From Pseudomonadota bacterium (GTDB lineage: Bacteria; Desulfobacterota; Desulfobulbia; Desulfobulbales; Desulfocapsaceae), in NCBI GenBank assembly GCA_018817385.1, contig JAHIUA010000033.1, forward strand, positions 32,677 to 96,676: a stretch of 64,000 bases of DNA. Reading direction: 5' to 3'. How positions within the stretch are numbered: position 1 is the stretch's first letter; every line of letters starts with the position of its first letter. Positions 8,712-16,932 of this stretch are shown in pieces. The notes beneath the pieces were generated by a model. The model was not told where the DNA came from and ran no database searches. It worked only from the letters and a program-made list of their open reading frames with translations. The translations under genes were made by a program, and so were the position numbers.

Positions 8712-9119
8712 ATGAATAATTTGACAAGGCCTTGCTGCAGCCGTACGACAGGTTTCACCCTGCTCGAGGTCATGATTGCCGTGGCCATTCTAGCCATAGC
8801 CCTGACCAGTCTCTTTGGTTCCCAATCCAAGAGTGTAGCCCTGGCCACTGAGACCCGTTTCAATACACAGGCCCCTCTCCTGGCCCAGATGCAGCTGACA
8901 ACCATCCTGGCCAGCGAAGAGATCATTGCCGGAGAAGGCGATTTCGGCGATGAATTCCCTGGATTCAAGTGGATGTTGAGTGTTGAAGATGCCACCTTCG
9001 GAGAATCCGAGATCCTGCAAGAACTGGATAGTGAACTGCAGTACCTCAGCTTGGTAGTCACCTGGGGAGACAGTGTCTACAGCTATCTACTTGACAGTTA
9101 CCAAGTGAGTAACCCATGA
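8712..9119 (+). CDS. gspI: Minor pseudopilin GspI
   Basis: 135 residues from the ATG at 8712, giving a 14-residue leader (MNNLTRPCCSRTTG) before the prepilin motif FTLLEVMIAVAILAIALTSLF. The frame is open further upstream, but that part overlaps gspH and has no family resemblance. The globular domain fits GspI (FNTQAPLLAQMQLTTILASEE, FPGFKWMLSVED). GspI nucleates the tip complex with GspJ and GspK. The gene overlaps gspJ by four bases (ATGA), indicating translational coupling. Confidence 0.9.
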   Translation: MNNLTRPCCSRTTGFTLLEVMIAVAILAIALTSLFGSQSKSVALATETRFNTQAPLLAQMQLTTILASEEIIAGEGDFGDEFPGFKWMLSVEDATFGESEILQELDSELQYLSLVVTWGDSVYSYLLDSYQVSNP

Positions 9120-9793
9120 ATCTGAGGGACAGCATTCATTTGACAAAACAGGGGTTCACCCTTCTCGAAGTCCTGATGGCCATCGCCATTTTTGCCCTCG
9201 TCATGGGTCTGGCCTACGGCTCCTACAATGCCACTTTCCGCATCATCAATGGAGCCGGCGCCCAGGCAGAAGTTTACTCCAAAGCCAGGACAACCATGGA
9301 AAGGATCCAAGAAGACCTGGAATCATTTTTCCCTGGTGAAGATATGATATTTACCGGGACAAGCGAATCAACAGGGGAATACCGAGCCGACACCCTGCGC
9401 TTCACCTCCACCAGCCAAGTGATTCTGCATCCCGATCAAACTCCCATAGGCCACACCATCATTCACTATCAGGTGCAAACAGACCCTGAGACCAATACGC
9501 TCAGTCTCTACCGTTCCGAACTGCTGGCCCTGCCAGGGGCAACTGATGGAGAGGAAGACGACGAGGACCTGGGACTCCTGCTCTGTGACCAGTTACTGGA
9601 AGTAGCCTTTGACTATCGCAATCGGGATGGTGATGATGTAGAGGAATGGGAAAATGGGGATGAAGATACGGCTCTCACCTCCCTGCCTGAACAGATCACC
9701 ATCAGCCTCCGCTTTGCAGATGGACAAGAAGAGACGACAGGGACCCTGTTCAAAACCGCTCTGACCCTTCCCGGAGTCAAAAAGAGACCATGA
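9116..9793 (+). CDS. gspJ: Minor pseudopilin GspJ
   Basis: A 225-residue prepilin-type protein. The leader ends in KQG before FTLLEVLMAIAIFALVMGLAYG. The globular domain has the GspJ pattern (ARTTMERIQEDLESFF, DTLRFTSTSQ, LLEVAFDYRNRDGDDVEEWENGDED). The acidic loop near residues 140-200 is unusually rich in Asp and Glu and could bind calcium; that is an inference. Four-base overlaps on both sides (ATGA) couple it to gspI and gspK. Confidence 0.92.
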   Translation: MNLRDSIHLTKQGFTLLEVLMAIAIFALVMGLAYGSYNATFRIINGAGAQAEVYSKARTTMERIQEDLESFFPGEDMIFTGTSESTGEYRADTLRFTSTSQVILHPDQTPIGHTIIHYQVQTDPETNTLSLYRSELLALPGATDGEEDDEDLGLLLCDQLLEVAFDYRNRDGDDVEEWENGDEDTALTSLPEQITISLRFADGQEETTGTLFKTALTLPGVKKRP

Positions 9794-10821
9794 GACAGAT
9801 CCTTGGCAACCACAGAGGCATGGCCCTGCTCCTGGTTATCAGCCTGGTGAGTGTGCTGGCCATCGTCACCCTGCAGTTTAACAGAGAGATGCGCCAGGAA
9901 TATGTTGCCTCTGCCAGCCTCCGCAACAGTATCAGGTTGGGAGTAATGATCAGGTCTGGCATCACCTTGGCAGAACAAATCCTTCTCAAAGATCAAGAGG
10001 AGAACACTTTTGATTCCCTCCACGACTCCTGGGCCCTTCTCAGTGGAGAAGACCTTTCTTTGCTCTTCGACCAGCAGTCTCTGGAGCTGGCAGTTATCGA
10101 CGAGGGGGGAAAATTCCAGATAAATGCCATGGTTACTCGTAAGAAGAAAGGGCAGGTTGTCAGCAACGGCAATGATGAGGAACAGGTACAGCATGAGATC
10201 GATGTCCGCAACATCCTCTGGCGATTATTACGGGCAGAGCCCTATCTTGTCGAAGATGGAGATGCCAGAGAGATCATCGACGCTCTGATAGACTGGATGG
10301 ACAGTGGAGACGGAGATGGAGAAGAAGAATATGGTGCCGAGGATAGCTATTACCAGTCTCTGGAGCCCCCTTATTCCTGCAAAAACGGACCGGTTGAATC
10401 CATTGCAGAACTGCTCCTGGTCAAGGGCATCACTCCTGAGCTCCTCTATGGCACAGACGAACGGCCCCCCTTGGCACCACTTCTCACGGCCTCGGCAAGT
10501 GATGGTAAAATCAATATCAATACCGCAGACGCTCTCCTTCTCCAGGCCCTGAACCAAGGCATGGACAAAGAAACGGCAGAGGCCATGCTCGCCTACCGCG
10601 AAGATGAAAATAACAGAGAACTGCTCGCTGACACAGGATGGTATCAAAATGTTCCTTCTTTTCCAGGTGATATTGAGTTACAAAAGGATCTGATTAAAAC
10701 AGTAAGCAATTTTTTTAGAATCGAGGCCTCGGCTGGCTCCGATACAGAGAAAAAAACGGTTGCCGCAATAGTTGAGCGCCAAAACAAGGCAATTTCACTC
10801 CTGCGATGGGACACTCTTTAA
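9790..10821 (+). CDS. gspK: Minor pseudopilin GspK (tip protein)
   Basis: A 343-residue protein with a short basic leader (MRQILGNHRG) before MALLLVISLVSVLAIVTLQFNREM. GspK lacks the Glu at position +5 found in the other pseudopilins, and so does this protein. The body matches the T2SSK fold: EYVASASLRNSIRLGVMIRSGITLAEQIL, a SAM-like insert, and KININTADALLLQALNQGMDKETAEAMLAYRED with a helix-hairpin-helix pattern. GspK caps the pseudopilus and may gate substrate entry. It is followed closely by gspL. Confidence 0.93.
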   Translation: MRQILGNHRGMALLLVISLVSVLAIVTLQFNREMRQEYVASASLRNSIRLGVMIRSGITLAEQILLKDQEENTFDSLHDSWALLSGEDLSLLFDQQSLELAVIDEGGKFQINAMVTRKKKGQVVSNGNDEEQVQHEIDVRNILWRLLRAEPYLVEDGDAREIIDALIDWMDSGDGDGEEEYGAEDSYYQSLEPPYSCKNGPVESIAELLLVKGITPELLYGTDERPPLAPLLTASASDGKININTADALLLQALNQGMDKETAEAMLAYREDENNRELLADTGWYQNVPSFPGDIELQKDLIKTVSNFFRIEASAGSDTEKKTVAAIVERQNKAISLLRWDTL

Positions 10822-10825
10822 CGTA

Positions 10826-12325
10826 ATGGCACATCAAATCCTTTCCATAGACCTGCAGCAGGATCTGTTGACAGCAGCCATCCTCGATGATGAAAAAACC
10901 CAGGAACTCCTTGCCTCCACTGTGGTGGTCACCGGAAGCAGACCCCCCGAGGAGGTAATCGCTGAACTGGCAGCAAAACTGGCCTGTGCTGATTGCCGCT
11001 GTTTTCTCTCCCTGGGAGCCTCATTCTTCTCTTTCCGGAACCTCGTCCTGCCCTTTTCCGACCGTAAGTCCATCAACAAGATACTGCCCTTTGAACTTGA
11101 AGAAAGCACGGCAAACTCCATCGACACCATGCTCATTGATTTCATGCTCAACAGCAGGGAAGGAGAAGAAACAGAAGTCATTGCCGCCATGATCGAACGA
11201 AAACTCCTCTCCGAATGGTATACTGCACTCCGGCAGGCAGGAATTTCCCCCGAGTTCATAACCCTATCCGGTCTTGCTACTCTTTCCAGCATTCGAGAAA
11301 ATGGCAAGCCTCCGGAGGAATTCATCTTCCTTGACTTGAGAATGGAAAATGCTGCTCTTTTCCTGGTCTCCTCGGACAGGCTGCAACTGATCAGACCTCT
11401 GGTCTTTGATGCAGGAAGAAAAGCGGGCTTCACCTTTGATGAAGAGAGCGGAGAAATACATATCCAAAGGCCTGAACATGGAGCCGAGGCCTTCCGTGAA
11501 CTTTCCCTGGCCATCAAACAGACCCTGACCCCTCTTTCTCTTGCTACGCCGATGGCGACACTTCCCATTTATATTGATGGAGGTGCAGGATTAAGCCAAT
11601 CGGCCACCACATGGCTGGATGCAGCCTTTAACAGGCCCTGTCTGGTCTGTGGCCGGGCCGGATTGCTTCCTCTCCCTTCCTCACTACCTGCTGAGACCGA
11701 TCAGCATGCCCGTCTCCTCACCTCCTGCCTCAGTTTGGCTATCCAGGGAGGAAAAGCAAAAAACAGCTTCAATTTCAGCAAAGAGGAATTTGCTCCCCAC
11801 CGAGGGCTGAGCAGCTACCGGGTCCAGCAACGACTGATCGCCTACCCTCTCATCGCCCTCCTCCTCCTTTCCCTGGGGTATCTCTGGTACAATACCAATG
11901 TCCTGAACAAACAACAGGCGGCCCTGGTTGCCGAGATCCGGGCCGTCTTCACAGAGACCCTCCCAGAAGTAAGCCGGGTGGTAGACCCCCTGCAACAGCT
12001 GCAGGTGGCCATCAACAAGAGCAGACTTTCTTCCACAGAAGGTGAGGGAACCACTCTCCCCTATACAGTTCTCCATGTCCTGCGCGAGATTTCCACACGA
12101 ATCCCCCCATCCTTGGACGTCCGCCTTACCCGCCTGGTCTACGAAAGCAAAGGGCTGCGTCTCATGGGCATCACTGACACCTTCAATACCGTGGATAGCC
12201 TGAAAAAGAATCTGGAACAATCACCAGACTTTATCAGCGTGACCATCAGTTCCGCCAACCTGAACGCCAAAGACAGCAAAATTCGTTTTGAACTGAAGGT
12301 CGAATGTGGAGGTACCGCACCATGA
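10826..12325 (+). CDS. gspL: Type II secretion platform protein GspL (PilM/PilN-like)
   Basis: About 499 residues from the ATG at 10826, five bases after gspK. The N-terminal half is an actin-like cytoplasmic domain of the GspL/PilM type (MAHQILSIDLQQDLLTAAILDD, then FSDRKSINKILPFELEE). One membrane segment (YPLIALLLLSLGYLWYN) lies at about residues 330-350, followed by a periplasmic ferredoxin-like PilN-type domain (LPYTVLHVLREISTRIPPSLDVRLTRLVYESKGLRLMG). GspL recruits the GspE ATPase to GspF and GspM. Upstream in-frame codons overlap gspK and are less likely to be used. It overlaps gspM by four bases. Confidence 0.88.
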   Translation: MAHQILSIDLQQDLLTAAILDDEKTQELLASTVVVTGSRPPEEVIAELAAKLACADCRCFLSLGASFFSFRNLVLPFSDRKSINKILPFELEESTANSIDTMLIDFMLNSREGEETEVIAAMIERKLLSEWYTALRQAGISPEFITLSGLATLSSIRENGKPPEEFIFLDLRMENAALFLVSSDRLQLIRPLVFDAGRKAGFTFDEESGEIHIQRPEHGAEAFRELSLAIKQTLTPLSLATPMATLPIYIDGGAGLSQSATTWLDAAFNRPCLVCGRAGLLPLPSSLPAETDQHARLLTSCLSLAIQGGKAKNSFNFSKEEFAPHRGLSSYRVQQRLIAYPLIALLLLSLGYLWYNTNVLNKQQAALVAEIRAVFTETLPEVSRVVDPLQQLQVAINKSRLSSTEGEGTTLPYTVLHVLREISTRIPPSLDVRLTRLVYESKGLRLMGITDTFNTVDSLKKNLEQSPDFISVTISSANLNAKDSKIRFELKVECGGTAP

Positions 12326-12900
12326 CCCTTTCTTCTCTGCCCACTCTCCTGCAGCCCCTGATCGAAAAAATAGGCTGGGAGCGCATGGTCAAACGTGAAA
12401 AAATCATGCTTGCTGGCCTGGTTCTCTTTGCCGGGAGTGTACTCCTCTTTCATTTCCTTTTTTCGCCCCTCCTGGATTCCAGGCAACGACTGAAAAACTC
12501 CATAAGCGTCAAAGAAACGGAGCTCCAGCAGATCCGCGACTTGCAGAAAGAATATCAGGCCCTTCAGCACCAGACAGGGGATATCCAAGAACGAATAAGC
12601 AATAGGCCCAAGGCCTTCACCCTTTTTTCCTTTATCGAACTGCAGGCTGCCGAAGCCAAAATAAAAGAACAGATCAGCTATCTCAAGCCCAGTGAGATAG
12701 AAGGAGAGAGTGCCCTGAAAGAATCACGGGTGGATATGAAACTGCAGAGGATCAATCTTGATGATCTTGTCAATTTCCTCAAAGGCCTCGAATCACCAAA
12801 GGATGTGGTTTTCATCAACCGGATCTCTATCCAGGAACATGGCAAGGATGAGGGCTACGTAAATGCCGTAATTCAGATTATCACCTTCAGGGAAGCATGA
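12322..12900 (+). CDS. gspM: Type II secretion platform protein GspM
   Basis: 192 residues from the ATG at 12322, which overlaps the gspL stop as ATGA and is preceded by a strong ribosome site (GGAGGT, 12308-12313). An ATG six codons upstream is less well placed. The N-terminal membrane anchor (IMLAGLVLFAGSVLLFHFLFSPLL) is at about residues 28-52. A coiled-coil segment follows (SISVKETELQQIRDLQKEYQALQHQ), then a ferredoxin-like domain (SRVDMKLQRINLDDLVNFLKGLE). GspM stabilises GspL in the inner-membrane platform. A four-base overlap leads into gspN. Confidence 0.87.
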   Translation: MTLSSLPTLLQPLIEKIGWERMVKREKIMLAGLVLFAGSVLLFHFLFSPLLDSRQRLKNSISVKETELQQIRDLQKEYQALQHQTGDIQERISNRPKAFTLFSFIELQAAEAKIKEQISYLKPSEIEGESALKESRVDMKLQRINLDDLVNFLKGLESPKDVVFINRISIQEHGKDEGYVNAVIQIITFREA

Positions 12901-13790
12901 TGAATTTCCTCAGAAACAGACTTGTTCTCTCTTGCAGCCTGATCCTCTACACCCTGCTCCTGACTGCGGCCCTGCTCTACTTCCGTTTTCCTGCTGAAAA
13001 ACTCAAACTCTCCTGTCAATTGAGACTGGAACAGCTTTTGTCTGTGAACCATTGCACCATTGGTCAGCTCAGTTATCATTTCCCTTTCAGCATGGTAGCC
13101 AATGAGATACAATTCAGCAGCAGAACAGGAGAAGGAGGCCAGCTGGTCACCGTTGATCAGGCCATCCTTACCCCAGCCCTGACAAGCCCGAAATCACGTT
13201 TTCTGGTCACCCTGAACGCCTGCGGCGGCAAGCATGATTTCGCCCTGATCCTGAATCGTACTGAAAATGAATTCACTCTCAAGGATATTCGCCTCAGGGA
13301 TCTCGACCTGGCCCAACTCCCTTTTCTCCGGCAGGCCACAGCAAGGGAAATCACTGGCAGTCTTGAAGGAAGCGGAACCTATCATGGCATCCGGAAAAAT
13401 GGAAAATACGAAACCGACGGCCAAGGGACAATAACCTTGAGCAAGGGAAGCTTCGGCCTCCTCTATCCCATTCTCTCTCTCAAGAACATCGATCTCCAAA
13501 GCTTTCAAGCAGATATCTCTCTTCAAGGAGACGACCTGAAATTCAGCAACGGGACCTTCAGTGGGCAGGAACTCAAAGGAGATTTTTCCGGCATTCTGGG
13601 CCTGAAGACGGGATTGGCCACTTCCTCCCTCGCCTTTCAAGGAAAACTGGACCCTCTGCCACCCCTCTTAAAAAAGAGCAAACATGCCAAAAACATGGTA
13701 AATCAACTGAAGAAACAACGTAATCAAACTGGCCTTCCCTTTCGTCTGAATGGGGTAGTACAAAAACCGAGCTTCCGTTTTTCCCCCTGA
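12897..13790 (+). CDS. gspN: Type II secretion protein GspN
   Basis: A 297-residue protein with one N-terminal membrane segment (LVLSCSLILYTLLLTAALLYFRFPA) and a large periplasmic domain rich in beta structure with AsmA-like character (KNIDLQSFQADISLQGDDLKFSNGTFSGQELKGDFSG). This matches the GspN family common in Desulfobacterota secretion clusters. The role of GspN is not settled; many systems work without it. The position between gspM and gspC supports the call more than any single motif does. It overlaps gspM by four bases and ends nine bases before gspC. Confidence 0.78.
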   Translation: MMNFLRNRLVLSCSLILYTLLLTAALLYFRFPAEKLKLSCQLRLEQLLSVNHCTIGQLSYHFPFSMVANEIQFSSRTGEGGQLVTVDQAILTPALTSPKSRFLVTLNACGGKHDFALILNRTENEFTLKDIRLRDLDLAQLPFLRQATAREITGSLEGSGTYHGIRKNGKYETDGQGTITLSKGSFGLLYPILSLKNIDLQSFQADISLQGDDLKFSNGTFSGQELKGDFSGILGLKTGLATSSLAFQGKLDPLPPLLKKSKHAKNMVNQLKKQRNQTGLPFRLNGVVQKPSFRFSP

Positions 13791-13798
13791 TCCATTTA

Positions 13799-14614
13799 AT
13801 GCCCATGACTACCCGTCTCTCCATCATAGGTTCCTTTGTCCTGGCAACCCTCCTGGCCGCAGCGAGCGTCGAGCTATTCTGCCGGTCCCTGGAGCACGCC
13901 TTGGTCGTGGAAGAACAGTCGTCAACAGCCGAGGCCTCAGGACCTGCCAGAATGGAGTCCGCTGCTCCAGCTCCCGGTAACGCAGTAAATCCAAGAGAAA
14001 ACAGTATAGATTACACGATTATCAGCAAACGCAGCCTGTTCGGGAAGGTTCAGCAAGAGACGGTCGAGGCCCCTCCCACAGCAGCCCCTGTCCTGGAGGC
14101 TACCTCTCTGGATCTGACCCTGCTCGGAACCATCAGCGGTGGCGTCAACGAGCAGAGAGCCATCATTCAGGACAAAAGGAAAAAAACTCAGGACATCTAT
14201 TACCAAGGCGATTCCGTCGGACCGGCCCTGATTAAAGAAATTCTCCGCGGCAAGATTATTCTCACGGTGAGAGGCAAGGACGAAGTCCTTCTTATGAAAG
14301 AGCCGAAGAGTTCTGGCGCAAGAGGAAACACAACTCTTTCATCTCCTCTGATCAATCAGTATGAAATAGAACAGCCAGAACCAATCATTGAAGAAGAGCC
14401 GGAACCCATAACTGAAGAAGAGCCGGAAGGAATTACTGATGAAGTCATTGAGCCCGAGGAGCAGGCAGAAGAGTTAGATCCAGACCTGTCCCCTCCCGTT
14501 GCCGAAGATGAAGTGAAAGGCGGGCCAGGTGGACAAAGTCAACGCCCCGGTTCCATGACTCCCCCACGAAGGGTCTCTTTTAAAAAGAATAACACTCAGG
14601 TAGCTGAACCATGA
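13799..14614 (+). CDS. gspC: Type II secretion protein GspC
   Basis: A 271-residue bitopic protein: one membrane segment (LSIIGSFVLATLLAAASVELFC, about residues 7-28), a Pro/Ala linker, then the homology-region domain that binds the secretin N0 domain (DYTIISKRSLFGKV, SLDLTLLGTISGGVNEQRAIIQD, DIYYQGDSVGPALIKEILRGKIIL). There is no C-terminal PDZ domain. In its place is a tail of acidic repeats (PEPIIEEEPEPITEEEPEG), then a basic end. GspC links the inner-membrane platform to GspD. It overlaps gspD by four bases. An ATG at 13805 is an alternative start. Confidence 0.85.
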   Translation: MPMTTRLSIIGSFVLATLLAAASVELFCRSLEHALVVEEQSSTAEASGPARMESAAPAPGNAVNPRENSIDYTIISKRSLFGKVQQETVEAPPTAAPVLEATSLDLTLLGTISGGVNEQRAIIQDKRKKTQDIYYQGDSVGPALIKEILRGKIILTVRGKDEVLLMKEPKSSGARGNTTLSSPLINQYEIEQPEPIIEEEPEPITEEEPEGITDEVIEPEEQAEELDPDLSPPVAEDEVKGGPGGQSQRPGSMTPPRRVSFKKNNTQVAEP

Positions 14615-16905
14615 TCTGTATGCCCACCCAAACTCTTTCCGAAAGAATCAGGCCCCTGTCCCTGGTCCTTCTCTATTTCACTCTGATTCTTCTTCCCGGT
14701 ATGGCAAGAAGTGCAGAACAGGACCTTTCCCAGCCCCGTCCTCAGACTGGATCCCAGCGTTTTATCACCATTGATTTCGACAATGTGGACATCCTCCTCT
14801 TTATCAAATATATCAGTGAACTTACCGGGAAAAACTTCATCATCGACAAAACGGTAAAAGGAACCGTCTCCATCATTTCCCCCACCAAGATTTCCGAGGA
14901 AGAGGCCTACCGGGTCTTTGAATCGGTGCTCGATGTCAACGGCTTTACCACGATTGAGTCCGGCTCAATGATCAAGATCATGCCTTCGGTCAGGGCCCGT
15001 ACCGAAAATATCGATACCCTGAGCCATGGGAGAACTTCGAATCCGGAAGACAGGATCGTGACGCAGCTCATCCCCCTTACCCACTCTACTCCAGACGAGA
15101 TGAAAAAGGTACTGGCCCCCCTGGTTTCCAAGACCTCGGTGGTCATCGCCCACACCCAGTCCGGAATGCTGATCGTCACTGACACTCTCTCCAATATCCA
15201 GAAGCTGCTGTCCATCATTAAGACCATTGACGTCGATTACAGCAGCGATGAGCTGGAAGTTGTATCCCTGGAAAATGCCACTGCCAGCACCTTGGCCACT
15301 ACCATCAGTTCCATCTTTCAAAGCTCGAATATTCAAAAAGGATCAAGGGCGACCAGCGGCATCAAAATAGTTTCTTATGATCGTATCAATGCCCTGATCA
15401 TTCTGGCAGGCCCAGGAGACATCCTCCGGGTCAAACGACTGGTTGCCATGCTCGACTCCCAACCGGAACAGAATGAAGGAAATATCCAGGTGGTCTATCT
15501 CCAGCACGCCACAGCTAAGGATCTGGCTGCAGTTCTTACCAACCTTCCGGGCCAACAGACCGGCACCGACGGTCCAAACAAATTACCGGCCATCTCTAAA
15601 GATGTCAAAATCATGGCGGACGAGCAGACAAACTCCCTCATCATCACCGCCTCCCGTTCCGAATTCAAGGTCCTGGAAAACGTGATCAAGAAGCTCGATA
15701 TTGCACGCCGCATGGTCTACATTGAGGCCCTCATCATGGAGGTCAACACGGATACCACCTTTGAGGTAGGAGTCAATTGGCTCGGAGCAGGGGCCTTTTC
15801 TGATAACACCGGTGCCCTGGTCAGTGGTTGGGGAGGAAGTGACGGATTTGCCATGGACGGAGCCATCAGCACCAATGATGACGGGGCCGTCTCCGTAGGT
15901 ACCGGCTTTAGCCTGGGCGTCCTGAAACAGGGAATAGAAATCGGAGGAATCACCTTCCCCAATATTGCCGCAATCCTGAAGGCCTATAAGAGTAATTCCA
16001 ATTTTAACATCATCTCCACCCCGCAACTTCTGACAACGGATAACCAAAAAGCCGAGATCAGTGTCGGTGAAAACCGTCCCTACCTCACCAGAACTTCTGA
16101 GGCAGACAGCGGTACCGGATATCAAAATTATGAATATAAGGACATTGCCACCAAGCTGATCATCACTCCTCAGATCAATCAGGCCGACACCCTGCGCCTG
16201 GAAATCTCTACCGAGGTCAGCAAACTCAACACCAGTGCCTCCGAGGTTGACCGTCCTGTAACCTTTAAACGAACTGCCGAAACCACTGTCTTGGTTCAGG
16301 ATAACGACACCATTGTCATTGGTGGCATTATCGGTCATGATGCCACGGAAGCAGAGTGGAAGATTCCCCTGCTCGGCGATATTCCCATCCTCGGTTGGCT
16401 GTTCAAGACCCATAACACCTCTCATTTAAAGACCAACATGTTCATCTTTATCACCCCCCATATCATCAAAAACCCCGCAGATATCGCCCGGGTAACTCTG
16501 ACCAAAGAAGAACAGCTCGACAAGGTCATGCCCGAAGTTAAGGAGCAGCTGCATCAACAGACCAACCTCGACCATGCCCTGAGCCTCTCTGATATCGGTT
16601 TTCAGAGAATGCAGGCACAGCGCTATGATGAGGCGGAAAACTTTTTCAAAGAGGCTCTCGACATCAATCCAAACTCCCCCTATGCCTTGATGAACCTGGG
16701 AGTCATTTGCGAGCAGAAGGGCAGAACGATAGATGCCATCAAATATTACCAGCAGGTCATTGATAACAGAGAAGCCATTGGAAACGGCGGAACAGAGGAT
16801 CCAGGCTCCAACACTTCAAATTTAAAGGAAATATGTAGAGAACACATTGAGCGCCTCAAAAAACAGGCTGATGACTGGCCCTATCCTGAAAACAATGTCC
16901 AATAA
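14611..16905 (+). CDS. gspD: Type II secretion secretin GspD with C-terminal TPR extension
   Basis: A 764-residue outer-membrane channel protein. A signal peptide (LVLLYFTLILLPGMARSAEQ) is followed by an N0 domain (FDNVDILLFIKYISELTGKNFIID), N1-N3 repeats (about 125-370), and the secretin core (about 380-625), including VYIEALIMEVNTDTTFEVGVNWL and VLVQDNDTIVIGGIIGHDATE. After the core, about residues 640-725 form two TPR-like repeats (GFQRMQAQRYDEAENFFKEALDINPN, NLGVICEQKGRTIDAIKYYQQVID). That extension is unusual; classical GspD proteins end with a pilotin-binding S domain. The start overlaps the gspC stop. Confidence 0.95.
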   Translation: MICMPTQTLSERIRPLSLVLLYFTLILLPGMARSAEQDLSQPRPQTGSQRFITIDFDNVDILLFIKYISELTGKNFIIDKTVKGTVSIISPTKISEEEAYRVFESVLDVNGFTTIESGSMIKIMPSVRARTENIDTLSHGRTSNPEDRIVTQLIPLTHSTPDEMKKVLAPLVSKTSVVIAHTQSGMLIVTDTLSNIQKLLSIIKTIDVDYSSDELEVVSLENATASTLATTISSIFQSSNIQKGSRATSGIKIVSYDRINALIILAGPGDILRVKRLVAMLDSQPEQNEGNIQVVYLQHATAKDLAAVLTNLPGQQTGTDGPNKLPAISKDVKIMADEQTNSLIITASRSEFKVLENVIKKLDIARRMVYIEALIMEVNTDTTFEVGVNWLGAGAFSDNTGALVSGWGGSDGFAMDGAISTNDDGAVSVGTGFSLGVLKQGIEIGGITFPNIAAILKAYKSNSNFNIISTPQLLTTDNQKAEISVGENRPYLTRTSEADSGTGYQNYEYKDIATKLIITPQINQADTLRLEISTEVSKLNTSASEVDRPVTFKRTAETTVLVQDNDTIVIGGIIGHDATEAEWKIPLLGDIPILGWLFKTHNTSHLKTNMFIFITPHIIKNPADIARVTLTKEEQLDKVMPEVKEQLHQQTNLDHALSLSDIGFQRMQAQRYDEAENFFKEALDINPNSPYALMNLGVICEQKGRTIDAIKYYQQVIDNREAIGNGGTEDPGSNTSNLKEICREHIERLKKQADDWPYPENNVQ

Positions 16906-16932
16906 CTGTTGTAACGAACGACAAATCCGACC

